DNA of 64,000 nucleotides from RGIG3528 sp045629005. Its GTDB lineage: Bacteria; Bacillota; Clostridia; Lachnospirales; Lachnospiraceae. Made by a program: the position numbers and the translations under genes. The stretch is taken from positions 62,001 through 126,000 of the forward strand of contig JAZQQJ010000050.1 in assembly GCA_045629005.1 (NCBI GenBank), read 5' to 3'. Positions 9,356-17,425 of the stretch are shown here, in pieces (position 1 is the stretch's first letter; each line of letters begins with the position of its first letter). Under the pieces are notes generated by a model. The model was given only the letters and a program-made list of their open reading frames with translations, made no database searches and was not told the DNA's origin.

Positions 9356-10192
9356 TTATTCGTTGTATTTCCTGTATTGTTCCTTAAGTCTCTCTGTCAT
9401 CTTTCTTATGATGGCATAGAACTCATTTACCTTGCCGCCTTTAAGCAGCTTCACGGCATCCTTCAGTTCAAACAGTTCCGGCTCAACGTCCGACTCAAGT
9501 TCGGTGTGGAAGAAAACCGTGTTCAGCCAGGCAACCGTATCATCATCGATACTGTAAATGTCCAGCGCCGATTTGTATTCGGCATCATTTCCCGAAAACT
9601 TTAAGGCAAGAAGGTAGTCGCGAAGCGATTCCTCACGATTGTTTCTTTCGTAGGCTTCCCTGAAGCAGTCAGCTGCGGAAAGAAATCCTTCGGTATGAAG
9701 CATCGCAATTCCTATATTGTGATAAATATCGCCTAAAGTCTCGGATGTTATTTTGAAATTATCGGCTTCTTTTATAAGATTTCGATAGTTTATAACTGCA
9801 TTTTTATAATTTTCGTGAGCAAGATAGCTGTCAGCCTTATTTTTAATTCTGACCCACTCCTCACTTCTTTCAACCTTTGAAAGCTCCGATACAAATTCTT
9901 CTATCTCATCCTTAACAAGATAGTCATTGCAAAGGAAGCACACTCCGATAAGGTCCTTTAACGGTGCATCCCTTTCAATCAGATCGGTCAGAAGGCTTCC
10001 TGCTTCCTTTAAACCGAGCTCGTTGTCGATGTATGCGGCAAGGTCCTTGTCGTAAAGAAAGTCCTCACAGAGCTCAGGGTTTTTAAGTATGCAAAAGACA
10101 AGCTCCTCAATGGATCTGATACAGAGCTTTGAGTTTTTAAGATAATATGGGGTTGTAGCGTAATTGCCGCTTGTAAAAATTACTTTTCCCAT
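9356..10192 (-). CDS. TPR-like helical protein, unknown function
   Basis: 278 aa, soluble, with no signal or membrane helix. The middle (about 125-215) contains TPR-like helical pairs (ENYKNAVINYRNLIKEADN; SAADCFREAYERNNREESL). The N-terminal 120 residues are helical and acidic. It starts 8 bp after the Hsp70-like gene stops and ends 17 bp before the coiled-coil membrane gene. TPR proteins are frequent Hsp70 partners, so pairing with the upstream ATPase-like protein is a reasonable guess. Confidence 0.7.
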   Translation of the reverse strand: MGKVIFTSGNYATTPYYLKNSKLCIRSIEELVFCILKNPELCEDFLYDKDLAAYIDNELGLKEAGSLLTDLIERDAPLKDLIGVCFLCNDYLVKDEIEEFVSELSKVERSEEWVRIKNKADSYLAHENYKNAVINYRNLIKEADNFKITSETLGDIYHNIGIAMLHTEGFLSAADCFREAYERNNREESLRDYLLALKFSGNDAEYKSALDIYSIDDDTVAWLNTVFFHTELESDVEPELFELKDAVKLLKGGKVNEFYAIIRKMTERLKEQYRKYNE

Positions 10193-10199
10193 AATAAGC

Positions 10200-11450
10200 C
10201 TATAACTGGATTACCTGTTCCCATAGTCTGTAGGTTGCGGGGAATATTTCTCCGAAGCCTATGTCTCTGACTTTAACAACGAGAGTTTCTATATCGAGGA
10301 AACGCAATGACACCTCAAGTCGCTGAGTTCTGTTGTCTCTGACGTTCAAATCGTCCGGGCCGAAGGTGAATGTTGTCCTGTTTCCGTTTCTTGTATCCAA
10401 AAGGTGGAATACAAGCTCGCCCGTTCCGTCCATAATGACGTCAACCTTCCTGAAAGCCTCTTCAAGCTCCGTTCCCGCAGAAATAAGCGTTACGGCATCA
10501 ATGCAGGCGTCCTTGTAGCCCTCAAGTGAAACGGTGTGGAACACCTGTCCGTCAAAAATGGTTTTTTCCTTCGAAGGCTCGTCGACTGCTGCATAACATG
10601 CTCCGGATGCATAAAGGTTCTGGCCTGAAAAAATACGGAAATTGTCAGATGCGTATTTTCTCAGAACACTTTTTATGCGTTCATCCTCCACGCTCTTTCC
10701 TGTGACAAAAAGCCTTGTAAGCGGGAAGTTATGTGACACTGCGCTATTAACGACAGCCTCAAAGAGACTCATCTTTTCCTCGGGTGCCTTTATGCTTTCA
10801 AGCCCGTTCGGAATGCCTTCCGAAGCATCGTCCGAAAGGACATGGCTGGGAGCCCCGCTTCTGTTGTCGCAAGGTACGAAAGAGTAAATGCACGCACCAT
10901 ACCTGTCCAGGTCTATTGTGACAGCGCGTTTACTGCGTTTGTCCTCGTCCATGTGAAGCATATATCTTGCAAAGGCGTTTGCATGATTAATGATGTCAAG
11001 CTGTTCAAAAGGAAATCCTATTTTATCAAGTGCCGTCCTCAGCCTCAGCTCGTCGTGCGGATTCATTCTGCTTCCGGTAAGGCAAAGCTTTGCAATCGAT
11101 GCACCGCCGAAATGTTTTTTAATGGACTGTAAGACAGCTCCGAGAAAACCTGCCAAAAGGTCTGTAACGGCATACTCTTTATCGTTGACCTTTACTTTGT
11201 CCTTAACCTGAGGCCCGTAAAGTGTGGAAACGCCGTTGCACTGCTTCTTAATGCTGTATTCTATGCCTTCATGTCCGGCATAGAAGTTGCCTTCTCCGTC
11301 CGGACATACAAAGAGCGGTATTTTATCCGGGAAATCGGTGTCGGAAATATTGTCAACGGAAAATATCTTTGCGCAGCGTTCATCCTCTGCCCAAAGCCCT
11401 ACATAAACCTCCGTATCATAAAAATCAATTCCGATCATCAGAGAAGCCAT
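10200..11450 (-). CDS. Divergent Hsp70/actin-like protein (DUF5716-like)
   Basis: 416 aa. The first 290 residues follow the Hsp70/actin fold order: a phosphate-1-like start (MIGIDFYDTEVYVG), a connect-like helix (IINHANAFARYML), a phosphate-2-like strand (AVTIDLDRYGACIYSF), an adenosine-like segment (RLFVTGKSVEDERIKSVL) and a closing helix (YASGACYAA). The phosphate loops lack the usual DLGGGT glycines (DLDRYG here), so ATP binding may be altered or lost. The remaining 120 residues are beta-rich with no helical lid. GGAG precedes the ATG. I recall this family as DUF5716 of Lachnospiraceae; that needs a profile search. It sits between the 1196-aa protein and a TPR-like protein. Confidence 0.7.
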   Translation of the reverse strand: MASLMIGIDFYDTEVYVGLWAEDERCAKIFSVDNISDTDFPDKIPLFVCPDGEGNFYAGHEGIEYSIKKQCNGVSTLYGPQVKDKVKVNDKEYAVTDLLAGFLGAVLQSIKKHFGGASIAKLCLTGSRMNPHDELRLRTALDKIGFPFEQLDIINHANAFARYMLHMDEDKRSKRAVTIDLDRYGACIYSFVPCDNRSGAPSHVLSDDASEGIPNGLESIKAPEEKMSLFEAVVNSAVSHNFPLTRLFVTGKSVEDERIKSVLRKYASDNFRIFSGQNLYASGACYAAVDEPSKEKTIFDGQVFHTVSLEGYKDACIDAVTLISAGTELEEAFRKVDVIMDGTGELVFHLLDTRNGNRTTFTFGPDDLNVRDNRTQRLEVSLRFLDIETLVVKVRDIGFGEIFPATYRLWEQVIQL

Positions 11451-11463
11451 AGTGTTACTCCAT

Positions 11464-14400
11464 TTACAGCGGCTTAAAATGACGCTTCATTGCATATTCG
11501 GTACGATAGTACTGTTCAAGAAGGTCAATTGCCGTTTTTTCATCCTGCATTTCAACCGCAATGAGGATGCCGTTTATTTCATCATACTTCGTCTCACGCT
11601 CATGCACATCCTCGTCAAGATATCTGACGGAGCGGCTTTCGGTAATCTCTTCTTTTTCTCCGTCGTGCTCGGTAATAAAGTATTGGAGCACTTCATCATG
11701 GAAAAGAATTATTTCCTTTGTAAAAATACCGTAACCCATATCTGTCAGCTGTTCGACACTTATGTCCAGGTTGTCGTTGTAGGTGTAATGAACAAAAACC
11801 TGTTTCTTTGGATCTGTACGGTATTCAATGTAGCACTTATCGACCATCGAAGACGGAAGTGTGATTTTGTCTTTAAAGTCCTTGAAGAAAGAGTAGAAAA
11901 CCTTTTTCTGAAGGAAATGTCTTATATGCGAATCCGAAAACTCTTTTTCGGAATTCGTCAGGCTGTCCTTCGTACTGTAAAACTTCAGAAGAGCAAGTAT
12001 GCCTATCTGGCTGTTTTCAAGAGAAGGATCCATCTCGAGTATTTTGAAGAAATCCGGATTGGTAACACGGTCTCTTACGAAATACTTGTATGCTGTGTAT
12101 GAAATGTAAGCCCTTATAAGCTTACGGTTCTGGCTCTTGTAGTAGTAATCAAGAAAAACCGAGTACGCATTTTCGATGTAGCTTTCCGCAAAAAGCATCT
12201 GTGCAAGCAGGTTTTCCTCAATGACCATCGTATCAAGCTCACATTCCTTTGCAGCGTTCCATATCTCATACATTTCGAGAGTTGTGCCGGTAAAATTGTT
12301 TGCAAGATACTGAACAAGTCTTTCATCCACCTGGCCGTTTCTGAAAGCATAATGTGCCATTGAAACGATGTTTTCCTTGTCGGTGGCATCTTTATTTTTT
12401 TCTATGCCGAACATACAAAGCCTTGAAAGGCGTTTTGGCGAAAGCCCTTCACATCCGAACACACCTACCGCATCAATGACTTCTTCATACATATCACGAA
12501 GAATCATGAGCTCAATGGCCTTTGTTCTCTTTTTCGTGTCAAGCTTTGTAAGGTCTATGCTTTTCAGATAGCTTTCGAGGAGCTCACCCTCGTAGTTGTC
12601 GAAGTAATACTCTGCCAACGAGAAACTGCAGTTGTTAAGTATTTCATCGTTAAGCCCGGAAATAACCGAAATCTGTTTTTGGAGTGTTATCGTAGACTCA
12701 ACACCGGTATTGTAACGGCTGTTTCTCTCCCACATGTAAAGCAGGAGGCGGGGATTACCCGAGCCCATATCATAACAGGTTGCAAGCATATCCTGCATAT
12801 GCAGGTAACGGTTCAGACTGCCGCACTCAAGGTAGACGTAGCGATTTCCTTCCTTATCGGCAAGGTAACATTCACATGATTCTGTATACATGAGAACATC
12901 CGCGCGTCCGTCGACAAGTTCGTAGTACTGTTCGTCCTTTTCTTCTTTGTTAACTATAACAACGCCTGTCATTTCGGGGCTTGCACTTGTAACAGAACAT
13001 GTAAAAAGCACATCCGGGAATGTTTCTATTGTTTCGTTATCAAGAAGTGAACGTCCGACAACGTCGGCATAAATCGTGGAAAGTAGAGGATTAATCTTTC
13101 TCTCCTTAAGGCAGTTTACAGCAAGCTGCTCCATGTTTTTGAGGTAAGCCCTGTATATAGCCTTATTTGTTTCTTTATTACGAATAACGTATGCATATAA
13201 AAGTTCCTGACTTGCTTCGTCGAGGTCCTTTGTATAGCCAAAATAAAGGAGTGCATTCTGAGGGATGTCTTCCGAAACATCTCCGTTCATTGTATAAATG
13301 AAGTACTCATATACTCCGTCAATCTTCAGCTGACTTTCGCAGGCTTTTTTAAAGATGAAATGGAACTCTGCGCTTCTCTCATCAAGAGAAATAAGCTTCT
13401 TGCAAAGGATTTCAAGAATACCCTCATCATCAAAAAGGTCGAAAAGCTGCAAAAGCACCCTGAGCCTGCGGCTGTCGTTTCCGGCATTCTTTCTGCAGCA
13501 GTACGCAAACTGAAGTGCTACGTCCGCAGTAATCATACCGTACTTAATCATAAAAGCGACGATACGGCACTCATCATTATTGCCGCTTGTCAGAAGCTCC
13601 GGCTGCTCTTTTACAAGTGCTGCTGCCTCATAAGTAAGAAGCGGGCTGTTGTCGCCCATTACGAACTGACGCAGTATCCTTTCGTAACGCAAATCTATGT
13701 TTTCTTCCAGACGCTTGTCCATATAAAGAATCAGCCAGAAAAGCAATGTATCCCCGGCATTAGCTTCATAATGACGACGTATTATCTGAAGATTGTTATC
13801 GGTAATTTCTTTATTTCTGGCTCTCAAAGCTTCCAGGTATAAAATTACCGGGTAAAAGCGTGAACGCTTTCTTTCATATTCTGCCTTGCGGAGGAGAATA
13901 TTTCCGACAAGCTCATCATTTCTGAAATGCCTGCCTTCGACAGTGGCAAGATATGCTCTGTAAATCTCATATGCTTCCTTCAGTTCGGAAAAGTACTTTG
14001 TATCCGTACCGGGTATGGTAAGCTCTTTGTCAATGACCATAAGGGCAGACTCGGTAAGCTTTACGGACTCGGCAATAAATGTTGCACTTGTCTGTTTTCC
14101 GGCTCTGAAGCTTAAATATCTTTCGATTATTCTACACTCGTAGTTCTTTATATTTCTAAGGCGGAGCTTTCTTGTATCATCCTTGCTTCTGACTCTGATG
14201 CTGACAGGAATCTTAACAGAATGCTTCGCATTTGAAATGGTAACATTGCCGGTGTGAACTCCTTCTCCGGCGTTTGCAAGGTCGACAAGAAGCCTGAGTT
14301 CATAACGGCTGTTGATAAAATCTTCGTTTGTAATGTTTTCGTTTACGGGCTTCAGAAAGTCTGCATCTGTTGTTACCTTCAGTGAAAGGCAACCCCAGGT

Positions 14401-15054
14401 ACTCTTGGAAATAAGTATTTTTTCGACAAAGTTTTCGTTGTCGCACTCAAGGTTTATTTCAGAAGTTCCTACAAAGAAACGGCACTCTGTCTTCTTCTTG
14501 CATATGCAGAGGAATTCCTCCACCGCAAGTCCCTGATCGGGGTTCTTCTTAAGGACATTGTATGCCACTTTAACGGAATCGTCCTTTTTGATGACAGCCT
14601 CATAAAACTCATTTGTGCCAAAAAGGCTGACTGCTGTATTCCAGTTCGTACGTGCAAGGTTTGCAAACTGGAACACGTTTCCGATATGTCCTACCGGGCT
14701 GGCGCAGGTAATACCCATAACAGAAACTATTACGGGAATCTGTCTCTCACCGCAGTCCGAAACAATGTTAATGAGTGCTTCGCACCTTGAACCCTGTTCC
14801 ATATGAGAACAGTCTACGGAATAGAAGATTTCGTTTTTTGTGCCTACGAAAGTATTGTTCTCAACAGTAACAAACTTTGATGTTGAATAGATTACGCCCT
14901 TCATGGACGTTCCTGCCTGGTTTGAGATTATGAAGGAACCCTTTTCTACAGTTCCTTCATTTACGAACAGCTCAATTACCTCCTGAGACAGTTCTATCTC
15001 AGGCTGCTGATACTCGAATATTCCTTTTGAGAACCTTTCTATTTTCTCTTTCAA
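11464..15054 (-). CDS. Very large protein of unknown function (1196 aa, DUF5717-like)
   Basis: The start is a TTG at 15054 with AAGGAAG seven bases upstream; no better ATG is close. The N-terminal 300 residues look like beta-sandwich repeats, with phrases such as GSFIISNQAGTSMKGVIYS and GNVTISNAKHSVKIPVSI. The long remainder is helical and repeat-like, resembling TPR or HEAT solenoids. There is no signal peptide and no clear membrane helix, so it is probably cytoplasmic. I recall it as DUF5717, a large family found mainly in Lachnospiraceae; this is memory, not a search. It is followed 13 bp later by the Hsp70-like gene, and the two probably act together. Confidence 0.72.
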   Translation of the reverse strand: MKEKIERFSKGIFEYQQPEIELSQEVIELFVNEGTVEKGSFIISNQAGTSMKGVIYSTSKFVTVENNTFVGTKNEIFYSVDCSHMEQGSRCEALINIVSDCGERQIPVIVSVMGITCASPVGHIGNVFQFANLARTNWNTAVSLFGTNEFYEAVIKKDDSVKVAYNVLKKNPDQGLAVEEFLCICKKKTECRFFVGTSEINLECDNENFVEKILISKSTWGCLSLKVTTDADFLKPVNENITNEDFINSRYELRLLVDLANAGEGVHTGNVTISNAKHSVKIPVSIRVRSKDDTRKLRLRNIKNYECRIIERYLSFRAGKQTSATFIAESVKLTESALMVIDKELTIPGTDTKYFSELKEAYEIYRAYLATVEGRHFRNDELVGNILLRKAEYERKRSRFYPVILYLEALRARNKEITDNNLQIIRRHYEANAGDTLLFWLILYMDKRLEENIDLRYERILRQFVMGDNSPLLTYEAAALVKEQPELLTSGNNDECRIVAFMIKYGMITADVALQFAYCCRKNAGNDSRRLRVLLQLFDLFDDEGILEILCKKLISLDERSAEFHFIFKKACESQLKIDGVYEYFIYTMNGDVSEDIPQNALLYFGYTKDLDEASQELLYAYVIRNKETNKAIYRAYLKNMEQLAVNCLKERKINPLLSTIYADVVGRSLLDNETIETFPDVLFTCSVTSASPEMTGVVIVNKEEKDEQYYELVDGRADVLMYTESCECYLADKEGNRYVYLECGSLNRYLHMQDMLATCYDMGSGNPRLLLYMWERNSRYNTGVESTITLQKQISVISGLNDEILNNCSFSLAEYYFDNYEGELLESYLKSIDLTKLDTKKRTKAIELMILRDMYEEVIDAVGVFGCEGLSPKRLSRLCMFGIEKNKDATDKENIVSMAHYAFRNGQVDERLVQYLANNFTGTTLEMYEIWNAAKECELDTMVIEENLLAQMLFAESYIENAYSVFLDYYYKSQNRKLIRAYISYTAYKYFVRDRVTNPDFFKILEMDPSLENSQIGILALLKFYSTKDSLTNSEKEFSDSHIRHFLQKKVFYSFFKDFKDKITLPSSMVDKCYIEYRTDPKKQVFVHYTYNDNLDISVEQLTDMGYGIFTKEIILFHDEVLQYFITEHDGEKEEITESRSVRYLDEDVHERETKYDEINGILIAVEMQDEKTAIDLLEQYYRTEYAMKRHFKPL

Positions 15055-15078
15055 AGCAGGACTTCCTTAGTGTTTTAA

Positions 15079-15984
15079 TCAGCCGATGGGGATGGGCTTG
15101 AACATTTCTGTATCGTAATCACGGTAGTAACAATCGAGTCCGTCCTCAGAAACAAAGAAAACTCCCCGAGTGATACGTTTACCGTTAGTAACCTCTATAA
15201 GGTATATTTCATAGCAATTCTTGCCTTCAATATTTACAGTTGCTTCCTTGTCATACTCTGCTGTGTACTCAGAAGGATTTTTCGCAATCATAAGAGCATC
15301 CTTGTCCATAGTGCATAGAAGCTGATATGCCTGATCGGCTGTAATGCCTTTTCCTGTCTGCTGTGAAGGATCCTTTGAAACAGCGTCGTCGGGCGGGAAC
15401 TTATCAAAATCTGAAATGGAGCCGTTATCGTAGTAGTACATCTTGCCGCTCTGTTTGCTGACAATGATGAATGATGAGAACGATTTTCCGCTCTGCTTTT
15501 CGTAAACCGCATACATAAAGAAGTCTGTGCCGTCCACGTTAAGATGATCGTTTACTATTGAAAGTGTGTAGAGATTCTTATCTACTTTCTTTTCCAGAGC
15601 AGCCTTTGCTTCGCTTTCGGTAATGGAAGGAGCAACGGTAGGTGTCGGTGTTAATGGTGCCTGTGTTCCGACCGGAACGCCTGTAAGCGGAACTTCCTGT
15701 GTGGGAACAAGTACAGAACCCGTAGGCTCTGCGGTAGGCTCGGGTGTAACCGTGCTCTTCGGCTGTTCAGTAGGGTTCACGACAGGTGTCGGTGTTTCGG
15801 TAACAAGCACTATTGTTGTAGGTGTTGCGGGTACAGGCGTAGGTGTTGTTTTGCCGCCTTCCTTGCCTGCCTTGCTGATAATGTATATTGCAAGAAGAAG
15901 AATGAGTGCAGTAACGATAATTATCGCGAACTTGAGTCCGTCCTGCTGTTGTTTCTTCCTGCTTCTTGACTTTTTGGTTGCCAT
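15079..15984 (-). CDS. Membrane-anchored Thr-Pro linker protein with PepSY-like C-terminal repeats
   Basis: 301 aa from the ATG at 15984, chosen because GGAGG lies seven bases upstream; the ATG at 16002 has no ribosome site. One membrane helix (about 17-38) is followed by a Thr/Pro/Val-rich linker (about 45-125), then two similar alpha-beta modules (about 130-205 and 215-300), each beginning with a helix of the type SEAKAALEKK or ADQAYQLLC and ending with strands such as KSFSSFIIVSKQSGKMYYYD. This resembles PepSY-type repeats, but the assignment is tentative. It is the first gene of the train that runs to valS and the wall enzymes, 24 bp before the 1196-aa gene. Confidence 0.65.
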   Translation of the reverse strand: MATKKSRSRKKQQQDGLKFAIIIVTALILLLAIYIISKAGKEGGKTTPTPVPATPTTIVLVTETPTPVVNPTEQPKSTVTPEPTAEPTGSVLVPTQEVPLTGVPVGTQAPLTPTPTVAPSITESEAKAALEKKVDKNLYTLSIVNDHLNVDGTDFFMYAVYEKQSGKSFSSFIIVSKQSGKMYYYDNGSISDFDKFPPDDAVSKDPSQQTGKGITADQAYQLLCTMDKDALMIAKNPSEYTAEYDKEATVNIEGKNCYEIYLIEVTNGKRITRGVFFVSEDGLDCYYRDYDTEMFKPIPIG

Positions 15985-16040
15985 AAAGTGACCTCCGTAC
16001 ATATATTTTAAGATGATGCTTTATTTTATAAGCGTACAAA

Positions 16041-16074
16041 AATAACTCTGTATGCGAGCGCACACAGAGTTATT
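16041..16074 (-). terminator. Probable terminator hairpin
   Basis: A ten-base perfect arm (ATAACTCTGT against ACAGAGTTAT) closes a 12-base loop about 30 bp after the 16104 gene stops. On the minus strand the stem is followed by TTTTGTACG, a short T tract. It would separate the rfbC operon from the 15984 gene. Confidence 0.5.
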
Positions 16075-16103
16075 ATAACTTTTTTATAAACAAAATGCAA
16101 AGC

Positions 16104-16823
16104 CTAATTAAACAAAAATTCTATGAGCTTTTTGGCATTGTCAAGATGTTTTGAACAGTTGCAAACCACCAGTACAACCGAGTCGTTGTACATATTTCCG
16201 CTCACATATTTACTGTCCTGAACGATTATTCCGCAAGGATAATCCGTGCCTTCCGCAAGGCGTACCGAAGTGTCATCGAGGAGCTCACTCGATACTATTC
16301 TTTCAGAGTATTGATTAAGCTGTTCCGATGTAAGGTACTCGTTGACATCCATGAAAAATCCGTTGGGTGCAAGCATGTTAAATACCTTTATCGGCATAAT
16401 CACAACGTCAAGGTCTCCAACCGCATAGTAAACAGTGAAAAACTGTCTCGAATTCATTTCGTCGGTAAGGAAATAGCAGTTTGTTTCTGTAGTAACCTCA
16501 TACTCCTTGGAGTTAAGCCCAAGGTAGTCAAGAAATTCATTCTTTACAATTTTAACTTCCTCGTCTGACATGAGAACATCCGTCACACAAAGATTGCAGG
16601 CCGTTTCGGGCTTTGGCTTAAACACGGTAATAAGTATGCTGAGAATAATTCCGAAAACCGCAAGTCCGCATACAAGCTTAAAAAGGTAGTACTGTTTAAA
16701 GAATTCCCACTTGCCCTTTCTGTCAAGGCTGTTCCACTTTTCCTTTGTGGTCATGCTGTCCGCAGTGTGGCGGTAAAGCTCAGCGTCATCACCTAATGTC
16801 GTTTTTTTGTTCTTAAGTTCCAT
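16104..16823 (-). CDS. Single-pass membrane protein of unknown function
   Basis: 239 aa. A charged cytoplasmic start (about 1-42) is followed by one membrane helix (about 46-67) and an external alpha-beta domain of about 170 residues. The external part includes LDVVIMPIKVFNMLAPNG and VVLVVCNCSKHLDNAKKL, loosely like the lobe of a solute-binding protein, but no family is recognised. The rfbC stop overlaps this ATG (TAATG), with AAGGA upstream, so the two are translationally coupled. Function unknown. Confidence 0.65.
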   Translation of the reverse strand: MELKNKKTTLGDDAELYRHTADSMTTKEKWNSLDRKGKWEFFKQYYLFKLVCGLAVFGIILSILITVFKPKPETACNLCVTDVLMSDEEVKIVKNEFLDYLGLNSKEYEVTTETNCYFLTDEMNSRQFFTVYYAVGDLDVVIMPIKVFNMLAPNGFFMDVNEYLTSEQLNQYSERIVSSELLDDTSVRLAEGTDYPCGIIVQDSKYVSGNMYNDSVVLVVCNCSKHLDNAKKLIEFLFN

Positions 16824-17395
16824 TACATTTCCTTTACATACTGTTTGTAGCTTTTCTGGACTTTATCCTTGTCCGAAAGGATGAGATTATTCTCATTAAT
16901 TCCTTCAGGGTACGGCCACTGAACATTAATGTCAGGGTCATTGAACATTATGCCACCCTCATCATTGGGATGATAGAAGTCAGTAACCTTATAGCAGAAT
17001 TCCGCATAATCCGAAAGAACAAGGAACCCGTGTGCAAATCCCTTCGGTACAAGGAACTGCTTTTTATTCTCTGCAGAAAGGCGGACACCTGTCCACTTTC
17101 CGAAAGTCTCCGAACCCTTACGAAGGTCTACGCAGACATCGAAAACCTCTCCCGAAATGCAGCGTACGAGCTTGTCCTGGGGGAAATTAATCTGATAGTG
17201 GAGGCCGCGGAGAACACCCTTTTTCGATGCAGACTGATTGTCCTGAACAAAGTCAAGGTCGATGCCCTCTGCAAGAAGGTCCTTTTTATTGTATGTCTCA
17301 GTGAAATAACCTCTCTCATCGCCTCTTACTTCCGGCTCGATAATACATACACCTTTAATTCCGTCTACGTCATGAGTAACTTTGATTTTTCCCAT
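16823..17395 (-). CDS. rfbC: dTDP-4-dehydrorhamnose 3,5-epimerase
   Basis: 190 aa, typical length. RmlC cupin family features: DERGYFTETYN near the start, DNQSASKKGVLRGLHYQ (catalytic His in GLHYQ), DLRKGSETFGKW, the substrate-pocket segment PKGFAHGFLVLSDYAEFCYK, and the Tyr of the YHP motif. It epimerises dTDP-4-keto-6-deoxyglucose at C3 and C5 on the way to dTDP-L-rhamnose. It stands alone here; rfbA, rfbB and rfbD are not in the window. It is followed by a coupled membrane protein of unknown role. Confidence 0.95.
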   Translation of the reverse strand: MGKIKVTHDVDGIKGVCIIEPEVRGDERGYFTETYNKKDLLAEGIDLDFVQDNQSASKKGVLRGLHYQINFPQDKLVRCISGEVFDVCVDLRKGSETFGKWTGVRLSAENKKQFLVPKGFAHGFLVLSDYAEFCYKVTDFYHPNDEGGIMFNDPDINVQWPYPEGINENNLILSDKDKVQKSYKQYVKEM

Positions 17396-17425
17396 TTTTA
17401 CACACCTTTGTGTCCTTTCAATGAA

